Positions 41,382 to 49,796 of a stretch of DNA of 64,000 nt are shown here, one piece after another (the first letter of the stretch is position 1; each line of letters begins with the position of its first letter). A program made the position numbers and the translations under genes. This DNA comes from Roseovarius salincola (GTDB lineage Bacteria; Pseudomonadota; Alphaproteobacteria; Rhodobacterales; Rhodobacteraceae), in contig NZ_JAPTNL010000012.1 of NCBI RefSeq assembly GCF_026891095.1, forward strand, positions 1 to 64,000. Direction: 5' to 3'. The notes below the pieces were generated by a model, which was given only the letters and a program-made list of their open reading frames with translations, searched no databases and was not told the origin of the DNA.

Positions 41382-41915
41382 ATGGAAGATTTGACAAGCA
41401 AGACCATTGCGGTTTTTTCCCAACCGTTCACCGTTCCAGGCTTTGCCGAGACGCTCCCGGCGGGAGAGTACGAGATCGAAACGGAGTTGGTTTCACCGCC
41501 CGATCAACAGGATCCCGAGGCTTGGAAAGCCTCAGTCTTGGTAAACCTTCATCCCCGGACATCGCATCCCGGACTTGCGCGGACTCTGACCGTTTCCCTT
41601 GCCGACTTGGACCATGCGCGGGCAAGGGACAAGCTGACGGGCAGGGCGTTGTCCGACTTCTTCCTCGAGGAAATGCTGGCTGATCCGATGGTGCGCCTTG
41701 TGATGCAGGCCGACGGTGTCTCCGAGTCGCATCTGCGACATCTCTACTCAGGGCGCGGGACGCCAGATCCCGATCTGAATGTGTTGACGTCGAAGACGCT
41801 CACTCAAGGGACGCGCGACGATGCGTCAATCCGGGCCGCCGAGAACGAAGGCATGCCTCCAAGACCGGAAACACCGGCGTCCTCGCGCAGCCCTCACGTA
41901 GCGGGACAGAGTTGA
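41382..41915 (+). CDS. 'PFT-PG-LPAG' protein, longer paralogue of the 38318 gene
   Basis: A 177-aa protein beginning MEDLTSKTIAVFSQPFTVPG. The core QPFTVPGFAETLPAGEYEIE parallels NPFTLPGYPDDLPAG-DYEV of the 38318 protein, and both continue with a similar strand-rich region. The C-terminal 60 residues are extra and polar. The start at 41382 has AGAGGA upstream. It overlaps the zinc-ribbon gene by one base (TGATG). The function is unknown. Confidence 0.65.
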   Translation: MEDLTSKTIAVFSQPFTVPGFAETLPAGEYEIETELVSPPDQQDPEAWKASVLVNLHPRTSHPGLARTLTVSLADLDHARARDKLTGRALSDFFLEEMLADPMVRLVMQADGVSESHLRHLYSGRGTPDPDLNVLTSKTLTQGTRDDASIRAAENEGMPPRPETPASSRSPHVAGQS

Positions 41916-42124
41916 TGGCGAACAAGACCATCGCCGAGGGTGCACCCCCAAACATCGCGACCGCAAGGGCCTTTGGCGACGTTCCGCAGGAACGCCAATG
42001 CCTGCGATGCGATACCTTGTTCTGGAGCGAAGGTTTCGGAGAGCGGATTTGTCGGCGCTGCAAGGGGTCGAACGCCTGGCGAAGCGCGGTGCCCGCCGGT
42101 CGGGGCTCATCTCGCAGCCGCTGA
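41915..42124 (+). CDS. Small zinc-ribbon protein
   Basis: A 69-aa protein with two CxxC knuckles: [15 protein letters not shown] and [10 protein letters not shown]. This spacing fits a single zinc ribbon. Its start overlaps the upstream stop (TGATG), showing translational coupling to the PFT-PG gene. The function is unknown; such mini zinc ribbons can bind nucleic acid or protein. Confidence 0.65.
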   Translation: MANKTIAEGAPPNIATARAFGDVPQERQCLRCDTLFWSEGFGERICRRCKGSNAWRSAVPAGRGSSRSR

Positions 42125-42173
42125 TCCGCATCGGCGCGTGATCCATCTTCCTCGAACCTACTGGAACCCCATC

Positions 42174-43109
42174 TTGGCCTGTCTCGACATCGTTCACACC
42201 ACAACCTACCGATACAGGCACGCGGTCTCTCTTGGACCACACAGGTTGATGCTGCGTCCCCGGGAAACGCGAGAATTGCGGCTCCGTTCGTACGCTCTGT
42301 CCATTACGCCGACGGCGCTCGTGACATGGGCGCATGACGTGGCCGGCAACGCCATCGCCACCGCCGTGTTTGACGGTCCGACAGATCATCTGGAGATCGA
42401 GAGCAGCGCCAGCGTGGAACTGACCGCGCCAGCCTGGCCGGTCTTTGCCATCGCCGCCTCGGCCGCCCAGTATCCCTTTGTCTACGCTGCCGACGAATGG
42501 ACGGACCTTGGTCCGTTGACGATACCGCAATACGACGACGCCGATGGCCACCTTGCCAGATGGGTCGATGACTTTGTCATGGCGCGCTCCACCGACACGC
42601 TGTCTCTTCTGAAGGACATCAGCAATGGTGTATTCACGCAGATTTCCTACCAGAGCCGCGATGACGAGGGCACCCAGTCGCCGATCGAGACCCTCGACCG
42701 GAGATGGGGTTCGTGCCGCGATTTCGCGGTCCTGCTTGCAGAGGCCGCCCGCCGTCTTGGCCTGGGGGCCCGAATCGTCTCGGGCTATCTGACCGACCCC
42801 GAAATGGGCCTCGTTGGATCGGCGGATTCAGGATCTACACATGCATGGGCCGAAGTATTTATCCCCGGTGCCGGTTGGATTGCCTTTGATCCAACTAACC
42901 GGAGCGTCGGATCGCAGAACCTGATTCCAGTCGCAGTCGGTCGCGACATTCACCAGATTGTGCCGGTTTCGGGCAGTTTTTCAGGCGCTCGGGGCGCGCC
43001 TTGCGATCTGTCGGTCGGAGTCGCGGTTCGTATTGCAGCCCAGGATCATGCAGCGGCTATGGAAGATCGGGCCACTTCGTGCCCGAATCCAAAACGCGAT
43101 CGGCTCTGA
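42174..43109 (+). CDS. Transglutaminase-like cysteine peptidase-fold protein
   Basis: A protein of about 311 aa. The N-terminal beta domain ([20 protein letters not shown]) is the 'bacterial transglutaminase N-terminal' type. The catalytic triad is complete: cysteine in [12 protein letters not shown], histidine in [12 protein letters not shown] and aspartate in WIAFDPTN. The start is uncertain: TTG 42174 with weak GGAA upstream, or GTG 42138. The two transglutaminases here differ in that only this one keeps the histidine. A substrate might be the seven-repeat protein or a cell-surface peptide; this is inference. Confidence 0.8.
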   Translation: MACLDIVHTTTYRYRHAVSLGPHRLMLRPRETRELRLRSYALSITPTALVTWAHDVAGNAIATAVFDGPTDHLEIESSASVELTAPAWPVFAIAASAAQYPFVYAADEWTDLGPLTIPQYDDADGHLARWVDDFVMARSTDTLSLLKDISNGVFTQISYQSRDDEGTQSPIETLDRRWGSCRDFAVLLAEAARRLGLGARIVSGYLTDPEMGLVGSADSGSTHAWAEVFIPGAGWIAFDPTNRSVGSQNLIPVAVGRDIHQIVPVSGSFSGARGAPCDLSVGVAVRIAAQDHAAAMEDRATSCPNPKRDRL

Positions 43110-43610
43110 AGATGCAATCTGTGTGCCATCGGCATGGAAAGTCCGCAAAGCCGAGGGGAACGGATCCTCGAGTTTGACAACCCGGTGGCAATAAAATCCT
43201 GCATTGCAGGGGTTCGCACATCACCCATCTTTTCACCTGCAACGAAAGTCCGGAATGACGGACCGCACCGCAGCAATCGAGTCGCGTGATCAAGGTCGGC
43301 TCTGAGCCGTTTTTACCTGCTTCAGGTCGCCCTGAGGTGAGCGTCGCCCCGATTCTCCAGAGCCTGCCTGCGGGCGGTTGCCAGAGACATTGCGGGCGGA
43401 CTTCCCAGTCCGGGTTCGCACCGCTTGCCGCGAATGGTGATGCTCAGCACCCATTGCCGCGCCCCGTTCTTGGCGACGCGAAGGAACAAGCCCTGGCCAT
43501 CGAAATACCTACCAGGTTCGGTCACGGTTTCCACGAACCGCGCTGACAGCGCCGGTTGCGCAGCGCTGCGTGCGAGGGGCTGGTCGGAACGTCGGTTCGT
43601 CGCGTTGGGG
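43110..43610. other. Intergenic stretch with integrase remnant
   Basis: About 500 bases between the second transglutaminase and the MFS gene. The only recognisable content is the integrase fragment at 43322–43561; the rest shows no gene. Confidence 0.5.
43322..43561 (-). pseudogene. Phage-type tyrosine integrase, N-terminal remnant
   Basis: The minus strand reads LSARFVETVTEPGRYFDGQG, then LFLRVAKNGARQWVLSITI, RGKRCEPGLG, and SLATARRQALENR. This is the arm-binding (DUF4102-type) start of integrases common in this group, where LTARFVETVTKPGRYGDG-like openings are seen. Only about 75 residues remain; the catalytic domain is missing. It marks the right end of the accessory island. Confidence 0.75.
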
Positions 43611-44882
43611 TCAGGTGTCCCCGTCGTCTTCGGCCTCGCGCTCGGCTTCGGCCTGCTGGGCGGACCAGGCGCTGGCGGCTTCCACGGCCACGGTCGATGC
43701 GGTCGGCAGAACGCCGAGGTAGCTTTCGGTTTCCTCGACCGGCACGACAGCGCGCTGTGTCATGCGATAGGCTGCATAAAGAGCGATGGCGCCAAAGGTT
43801 GCCCCGAGCACCAGCCAGAACGCGAACGGACCGAGGCCTTGCATGGCCCAGCCTGTCACAAGCGGGCCGGCGATGGCCCCGAGACCGAAGGTGAAGACGA
43901 GGCCGCCGGACGCGGCGGGCATGTCCTCGGCGGAAAGGGTGTCGTTCGTATATGCCAGAAACAGCGCATAAAGCGGCGTCGTCACCCCGCCTGCAAAGAA
44001 GGCGGATGCCATCAGCGGCCACAGCCCGCCCCCGGTGATCCACCCGGCGGCGCAGGAGACAGCACCCAGGGCGGCGGCGCCGAAGATCAGCTTGCGCCGG
44101 TCCATGCGGTCCGAAAGCCAGCCGATCGGGTATTGCATCAAGAGCGCCCCCGCAAAGAGCATCGCCACGAACAGCGCAACCTGGGCCGCCGTCAGGCCGA
44201 TCTGAGTGCCGAATACGGCGCCCATGCCCGATTGCGTTGCATAGACATTGCCCAGAAGGAAGATCCCGACCGTGCCAAGGGGCGAGCCCTTGAAAAGATC
44301 ACGCAGGGGCATCGGGCGCGCCACCTCGGCGGCGGGAACAGGGGTGACGGACAGAAGGATCGGCGTCAGCGAGAGCGAGACAAGCACCGAGGCCCCGATG
44401 AACAGCACGGCGGTGCCCGCATCGCCAAGGGTCAGCAGGCCCTGCGCGCCGATAATGCCAAGTGTCTGCGCGATCATGTAGGCCGACAGGACCTTGCCGC
44501 GTGTTTCGTTGTTGGCGGCGTCGTTGAGCCAGCTTTCGGCGGTCACATAGACGCCGGACATGCAAAAACCCACCAGAAGGCGCAGCACCGTCCAGGCCCA
44601 GGGTTCGGTGAGCAGCGGAAAGGAGATCAGCCCCGCAGACATCAGGCTGCCCAGGGCCGCGAAGACGCGCACATGCCCCACGCGCCGGATCATACCCGGG
44701 CTGAGGCGCGCGCCCGACAGGAAGCCCACGAAATAGCCCGAGGTGATGATCGCCAGTTCCGAGGCCGAGAAGCCCTCGATCCCGCCGCGCAGGCCGATCA
44801 GCGTGAAATGCATGCCATTGCCCAGCATGATGAAGACGATGCCGAGCAAAAGGGCCCAGACTGTGGACAAGACCTGAATCAT
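43611..44882 (-). CDS. MFS transporter (YcaD-like)
   Basis: A 423-aa major facilitator protein with about twelve membrane helices. The helix 2–3 loop region reads GYFVGFLSGARLSPGMIRRVG, and LSDRMDRRKLIFG is the matching loop in the second half. The C-terminal tail is acidic (EAEREAEDDGDT). YcaD-like members are putative exporters of unknown substrate. It lies just outside the integrase remnant and looks like ordinary genome. Confidence 0.85.
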   Translation of the reverse strand: MIQVLSTVWALLLGIVFIMLGNGMHFTLIGLRGGIEGFSASELAIITSGYFVGFLSGARLSPGMIRRVGHVRVFAALGSLMSAGLISFPLLTEPWAWTVLRLLVGFCMSGVYVTAESWLNDAANNETRGKVLSAYMIAQTLGIIGAQGLLTLGDAGTAVLFIGASVLVSLSLTPILLSVTPVPAAEVARPMPLRDLFKGSPLGTVGIFLLGNVYATQSGMGAVFGTQIGLTAAQVALFVAMLFAGALLMQYPIGWLSDRMDRRKLIFGAAALGAVSCAAGWITGGGLWPLMASAFFAGGVTTPLYALFLAYTNDTLSAEDMPAASGGLVFTFGLGAIAGPLVTGWAMQGLGPFAFWLVLGATFGAIALYAAYRMTQRAVVPVEETESYLGVLPTASTVAVEAASAWSAQQAEAEREAEDDGDT

Positions 44883-45202
44883 GAAGCGTCCTTTCCGGCC
44901 CGTGGAAATCCCTTCCTGAACGGGGCGTTACACAGTGCGTCTGTCCCTGTCCCCGCATGAACGCCGCCTGCGTCACATTTTGCGACATTTCCCCGGCTCG
45001 GGTCCCGATCCGCAGCGCCTTGAACCGCTGTCAGAGCCGTGAATGCACAAACGAAGTGCATATCGGGATCGGGCGCACAGAAAACAGGCTTTGGGCTCTG
45101 GACTCCATGCGGGGTGCTGCCGTCTATTGGCAGAAAGCATAAATGAGTTTACCGTTTGGTCAAACATCAGGGCGCGAAGCTCACAACAAGGGGGATCACC
45201 AC
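44883..45202. other. Intergenic promoter region between MFS and BMP transporter genes
   Basis: About 320 bases without a supported gene. It contains GTTTGGTCAAAC (45154–45165) shortly before the transporter operon. No riboswitch fold that I know was recognised. Confidence 0.45.
45154..45165. promoter_or_regulatory. Palindrome GTTTGGTCAAAC, candidate operator
   Basis: A 12-bp inverted repeat about 40 bases upstream of the binding-protein start. Half sites of the TGGTCAA type are bound by regulators of purine/pyrimidine use in several proteobacteria, which suits this operon. Binding is inferred. Confidence 0.35.
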
Positions 45203-46243
45203 ATGGATCAATCACGCAAAGCTGTTGCCGGGGGCCTGTCGCGCCGCCGATTCCTGGGAAGCACCGCGGGTGGCGCGCTTGTCGTCGCGCTGGCGGCCTC
45301 GGGCCTGCCGGGGATGGCGCGCGCGGCCGAGCCGCTCAAGGTGGCGGGCGTCTATACCGTGCCGGTCGAGCAGCAATGGGTCAGCCGCATCCACAAGGCC
45401 GCCACCGCCGCGCAGGCGCGGGGCGACGTGGAATATGTTTTCTCCGAGAATGTCTCGAACACCGATTACGCCCGCGTGATGCGCGAATATGCCGAGCAGG
45501 GCTATCAGCTGATCATCGGCGAGGTCTTCGCCGTCGAGCAGGAGGCGCGCGAGGTCGCGGCGGAATATCCCGACATCGCCTTCCTGATGGGCTCCAGCTT
45601 CAAGCAAGACGATGCGCTGGGCAATTTCGCGGTGTTCGACAATTACATTCAGGACGCCTCGTATCTGAGCGGCATCATCGCCGGGTCGATGACTGAGACC
45701 GCCAATATCGGCATGGTCGGCGGCTTTCCGATCCCCGAAGTGAACCGCCTGATGCATGCCTTCATGGCCGGTGCGCGCGAGATGAATCCCGATATCACCT
45801 TCCAGGTCAGCTTCATCGGCAGCTGGTTCGATCCGCCCAAGGCCAAGGAAACCGCCTTTGCCATGATCGAGAACGGCGCCGACATGCTTTACGCCGAACG
45901 CTTCGGCGTTTCGGACGCGGCGCAGGAGAAGGATATCCTGGCGATCGGCAACGTCATCGACACGCAGGCCGACTACCCCGATACGGTGGTCGCCTCGGCG
46001 ATCTGGCATTTCGAACCGACGCTGGACAAGGCCATCGCCGAAGTGCAGGCGGGCACGTTCAAGGCGGCCGATTACGGGGTCTATTCCTTCATGAAGGAGG
46101 GCGGCTGTTCACTGGCACCGCTGGGCACGTTCGAGGACAAGGTGCCGCAGGCCGCGCTGGACCTGGTCGAGGAGCGCCGCGCGCAGATCCTGTCGGGCGA
46201 CTTCACGGTCGAGATCAACGACGAAGAACCCAAGTCATCCTGA
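45203..46243 (+). CDS. BMP-family substrate-binding protein (nucleoside/base type) with Tat signal
   Basis: A 346-aa basic-membrane-protein family binding protein, which serves nucleoside or base ABC importers. A twin-arginine signal (SRRRFLGSTAGGALVVAL) ends near residue 40. The ligand-binding core includes VFSENVSNTDYARVMREYAE and FGVSDAAQEKDILAIG. The start at 45203 has GGGGGAT upstream. The ATPase gene starts immediately after the stop. Unlike the other two ABC operons here, no hairpin follows this gene. Confidence 0.88.
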   Translation: MDQSRKAVAGGLSRRRFLGSTAGGALVVALAASGLPGMARAAEPLKVAGVYTVPVEQQWVSRIHKAATAAQARGDVEYVFSENVSNTDYARVMREYAEQGYQLIIGEVFAVEQEAREVAAEYPDIAFLMGSSFKQDDALGNFAVFDNYIQDASYLSGIIAGSMTETANIGMVGGFPIPEVNRLMHAFMAGAREMNPDITFQVSFIGSWFDPPKAKETAFAMIENGADMLYAERFGVSDAAQEKDILAIGNVIDTQADYPDTVVASAIWHFEPTLDKAIAEVQAGTFKAADYGVYSFMKEGGCSLAPLGTFEDKVPQAALDLVEERRAQILSGDFTVEINDEEPKSS

Positions 46244-47809
46244 ATGACTGATAATGGGGCGGCGCGGCTCGTCCTGCGCCTTGACGGCATCACCAAGCGC
46301 TTCGGCAAGCTGGTCGCGAATGACGCGATCAGCCTGTCGCTGCATGAGGGCGAGGTGATCGCCCTTCTGGGCGAGAACGGCGCGGGCAAGACGACCCTGA
46401 TGAATATCCTTTTCGGCCAGTACACGGCCGACGAAGGCACGGTCGAGGTGTTCGGCCGCACCCTGCCGCCGGGCAATCCGCGCGCGGCGCTGGATGCGGG
46501 CGTGGGCATGGTGCATCAGCATTTCACGCTGGCCGACAACATGACCGTGCTCGAAAACGTGACGCTTGGCACGCAAAGCCTGCTTGCGCTCAGCCTTGAT
46601 CGCGCAGCGGCGCGCGACAAGCTGGCTCGCCTTTCGGCGGATTTCGGGCTTCAGGTGCATCTGGATGCAAGGGTCGGCAGCCTGACCGTGGGCGAGCGCC
46701 AGCGGGTCGAGATCCTCAAGGCGCTTTACCGCGATGCCCGCATCCTGATCCTTGACGAGCCGACGGCGGTTCTGACCCCGCAAGAGACCGAGGACCTGTT
46801 CGCCACCTTGCGCAAGGCGGTCAGGCTGGGCCTTTCGGTGGTGTTCATTTCCCACAAGCTGCACGAGGTCATGGCCATTTCCGACCGGGTTCTGATCCTG
46901 CGCCACGGCAAGCTGGTGGCCGAGCGCCCCATTGCCGAGGTCGACAAGGAGAAACTGGCCGCGCTGATGGTCGGAACCGAGGTCAACGCCCCGCATGTCC
47001 AGCCGGGCTGCCCCGGCGCGGTGCTGATGCAGCTTGACGCTGTCACGACGCCCGACCGGGGCAACGCGCCGGGGCTCAGATCGGTGTCACTGGCGCTCAG
47101 GGCGGGGCAGATCACCGGGCTCGCCGGGGTTTCCGGCAACGGGCAGGGCGCGCTGGCTGACCTGATCGGCGGGCTTATCAGCCCCGAAACCGGCCGCATG
47201 GAGCTGCACGGCGCGCATCCCGATGGCTGGTCGCCACGCGCGGCGGTGCGCTCGGGCATCGCGCGCATCCCCGAGGATCGTCACAGGACCGGCACAATCG
47301 CCGGTTTCGACCTCACGGAAAATGCCATTCTGGAAACCTATGCGCAGCCCCCCTACAGCCGCTCGGGCTGGATGAACTGGGCGCGCGCCGAACGTTTCAC
47401 CCGCCAGATCATCGACACATATGATGTGCGCTGCCCCGGCCCCGGCACGCGGATCGGCCTGCTGTCCGGCGGCAACATGCAAAAGCTGATCCTTGGCCGC
47501 GTGCTCGAGGCCGCGCCGCGCATCATCCTGGCCAATCAGCCGGTGCGCGGGCTGGATATCGGCGCGGTCAACTATGTTCACGGGCAACTTCTGGCAGCGC
47601 GCGACCGGGGTGCTGCGGTGCTGCTGATTTCCGAAGACCTTGACGAGATCATGGCCCTCTCGGATGTGATCCACGTCATTTCCGAAGGTCGCCTCTCGCC
47701 CGGGTTCGCCCGCGGCGCGAAAAGTCCCGCCGAGCTGGGAGTCTGGATGGCGGGCCAGGGGTTCGACGCCCTTGAGGCGCTGGAGCAGGAGACAACCGAT
47801 GCGTCTTGA
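46244..47809 (+). CDS. ABC transporter double ATPase (nucleoside-type, YufO/NupA-like)
   Basis: A 521-aa protein with two ABC domains. The first has an intact Walker A (GENGAGKTTLM) and signature (LTVGERQRVEILKAL). The second starts SGNGQGALADLIGG, a degenerate Walker A, with a signature-like LLSGGNMQKLILGR. One degenerate site is normal in this family. It energises the 47799/48852 permeases. The second ATPase overlaps the first permease gene. Confidence 0.9.
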   Translation: MTDNGAARLVLRLDGITKRFGKLVANDAISLSLHEGEVIALLGENGAGKTTLMNILFGQYTADEGTVEVFGRTLPPGNPRAALDAGVGMVHQHFTLADNMTVLENVTLGTQSLLALSLDRAAARDKLARLSADFGLQVHLDARVGSLTVGERQRVEILKALYRDARILILDEPTAVLTPQETEDLFATLRKAVRLGLSVVFISHKLHEVMAISDRVLILRHGKLVAERPIAEVDKEKLAALMVGTEVNAPHVQPGCPGAVLMQLDAVTTPDRGNAPGLRSVSLALRAGQITGLAGVSGNGQGALADLIGGLISPETGRMELHGAHPDGWSPRAAVRSGIARIPEDRHRTGTIAGFDLTENAILETYAQPPYSRSGWMNWARAERFTRQIIDTYDVRCPGPGTRIGLLSGGNMQKLILGRVLEAAPRIILANQPVRGLDIGAVNYVHGQLLAARDRGAAVLLISEDLDEIMALSDVIHVISEGRLSPGFARGAKSPAELGVWMAGQGFDALEALEQETTDAS

Positions 47810-48848
47810 ACCCGTCGCCAGGCCGTCGTTCTGGCGCAACACCGTGCCGCCCGCGATCGCGATCGGAGCGACCGTGGTGGTCGCATCGCTGCTGGCGATG
47901 GTCGCCGGGGGTGATCCGCTCCTGGTGCTGGGGCTGATCATCAAGGGCGCGTTCGGCTCGAAATTCGCGCTGCTCGAAACGCTCAACCGCGCCACGCCGC
48001 TGATCTTCACCGGCCTTGCCGTGGCTGTCGCCTTTCGCGCCCGTCTGTGGAATATCGGTGCCGAGGCGCAGCTTTATGCCGGGGCGCTGATGACGGTGGT
48101 GCTGGGCACCGGCTTGTTGCCCTGGAGCGGCTTTGCCCTGTTGCCGGTGATGGTCATCGCGGCGATGCTGGCGGGGGCGTTGGTGCTGCTGGTTCCCGCA
48201 CTTCTGAAGGTGCGGTTCGGCGTCGATGAGGTGGTGACGACGCTCCTTTTCAACTTCATTTTCCTCTTGTTCGTCTCGATGCTGCTGGAGGGGCCATTGA
48301 AGGACCCGATGGGCATGGGCTGGCCCAAATCCGAGCCTCTGATCGCCGAAGCGCGCCTGCCGCGCATCGTGGATGGGCTGCGTCTGCATTGGGGGTTCGG
48401 CCTTGCGCTGATCGCGGCTGGTGTGATCTGGGTGATCGAGCGGCGTACGACGCTGGGCTATGAAATGCGCGCCGTCGGGCTGAACCGTGAAGCGGCGGGT
48501 TTCGCGGGCATTCCGGTGAACCGCGTTCTGATCAAGACCGCCCTTTTGTCAGGCGGGCTGGCGGCGCTTGCGGGCTTTTCCGAAGTCGCTGGACTGAAGG
48601 GCAACCTCACGCTCGATCTGAGCCCCGGCTTTGGCTACACCGGGATCATCGTGGCCATGCTGGCGCTGCTCAATCCGCTGGCCGTGGTGGCGGCGGCGCT
48701 CTTTGTGGCGGGGATCTTCGTGGGCGCCGACAGCATGAGCCGCGCCGTCGGCGTGCCAAGCTATCTGGCGGATATCATGCTGGCGACCGCGCTCCTGCTG
48801 ATGGTGGTCGCGATCCTGCTGACCCGGTTTCGCGTGGTAAGGGAATAG
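47799..48848 (+). CDS. ABC permease, BMP/nucleoside importer subunit 1
   Basis: A 349-aa membrane protein with about ten helices of the branched-chain/nucleoside permease class. The motif IVERRTTLGYEMRAVGLNREAAGFAGI is shortened here as RTTLGYEMRAVGLNR. The start at 47799 (MRLEPVARPS) has GGAG upstream and lies inside the ATPase end by 11 bases. It partners the 48852 permease. Confidence 0.88.
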   Translation: MRLEPVARPSFWRNTVPPAIAIGATVVVASLLAMVAGGDPLLVLGLIIKGAFGSKFALLETLNRATPLIFTGLAVAVAFRARLWNIGAEAQLYAGALMTVVLGTGLLPWSGFALLPVMVIAAMLAGALVLLVPALLKVRFGVDEVVTTLLFNFIFLLFVSMLLEGPLKDPMGMGWPKSEPLIAEARLPRIVDGLRLHWGFGLALIAAGVIWVIERRTTLGYEMRAVGLNREAAGFAGIPVNRVLIKTALLSGGLAALAGFSEVAGLKGNLTLDLSPGFGYTGIIVAMLALLNPLAVVAAALFVAGIFVGADSMSRAVGVPSYLADIMLATALLLMVVAILLTRFRVVRE

Positions 48849-48851
48849 GCC

Positions 48852-49796
48852 ATGGATTTTTTCGATATCCTGCTTTCCGCCAGTTTCTGGACTGCCGCGA
48901 TCCGCATCGCCAGCCCGCTGATCTTCGCCACCCTGGGCGAACTGATCTGCGAGCGTGCCGGGGTTCTCAACCTCGGGATCGAGGGGATCATGGTGGCCGG
49001 CGCCTTTGCCGGCTGGATGGCGGTCTATTCGGGCACCGGCCTTTGGACAGGCGTGGCGGTGGCGATGGCGGTGGGCATGCTCTTCGGGCTGGTGCACAGC
49101 CTGCTGACGGTGCCGTTTGGCCTCTCGCAGCATGTGGTCGGGCTGGGGGTGACGCTGCTGGCAACCTCGCTGACCTATTACGCCTACAGGCTGGCGCTGC
49201 CCGAGGTCACGAGCCCGCCCAAGATCGAGGCGTTCCAGCCCTTCGAGATACCGCTTCTGTCGGAAATTCCGCTGATCGGTCCGGCGCTTTTCGCGCAGAC
49301 GCCTCTGACCTATCTGGCGTTCATCCTGGTCGGGGTGGTGGCGCTGGTGCTGTATCGCACGCCCTTGGGGCTGGCGCTCAGGGCGGCGGGCGAGAACCCC
49401 GCGGCGGTAGCGGCGCAGGGGCTTTCGGTCACCGCGATCCGCATGGGCGCGGTGATGGTGGGCAGCGGGCTGATGGCCGTCGGGGGCGCATTTCTGACCA
49501 TGTCGGCCTTTGACAGTTTCTTTTTCGAGATGGTCAACGGGCGCGGCTGGATCTGCATCGCGCTGGTGGTGTTCGGCGCATGGAAACCCGGCAAGGCGCT
49601 TTTGGGGGCGATCCTGTTCGCGGCCTTCGATGCGCTGCAGATCCGTATCCAGCAAACCCCGCTTGGCGCCGACATTCCCTATCAGGTCTTCCTGATGATG
49701 CCCTATTTCCTGTCCATCCTGGCGCTGATCGTGATGTCGCGCCGCGCCGAGGTGCCCGCCGCCCTGATGGTGCCGTTCAACAAGGGAGAACGCTGA
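48852..49796 (+). CDS. ABC permease, BMP/nucleoside importer subunit 2
   Basis: A 314-aa membrane protein of the same class, with INLGIEGIM-type sequence near the start (LNLGIEGIMVAGAFAG) and YRTPLGLALRAAGENP, the typical cytoplasmic loop. It begins 3 bases after the first permease. Its stop overlaps the start of the cytosine-deaminase-like gene (TGATG), tying transport to the enzyme. Confidence 0.88.
   Translation: MDFFDILLSASFWTAAIRIASPLIFATLGELICERAGVLNLGIEGIMVAGAFAGWMAVYSGTGLWTGVAVAMAVGMLFGLVHSLLTVPFGLSQHVVGLGVTLLATSLTYYAYRLALPEVTSPPKIEAFQPFEIPLLSEIPLIGPALFAQTPLTYLAFILVGVVALVLYRTPLGLALRAAGENPAAVAAQGLSVTAIRMGAVMVGSGLMAVGGAFLTMSAFDSFFFEMVNGRGWICIALVVFGAWKPGKALLGAILFAAFDALQIRIQQTPLGADIPYQVFLMMPYFLSILALIVMSRRAEVPAALMVPFNKGER

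Noticed and set aside
44883..45202. Possible riboswitch before the base/nucleoside importer
   Set aside because: I could not find a purine, preQ1 or other known riboswitch core; only a short palindrome is present.
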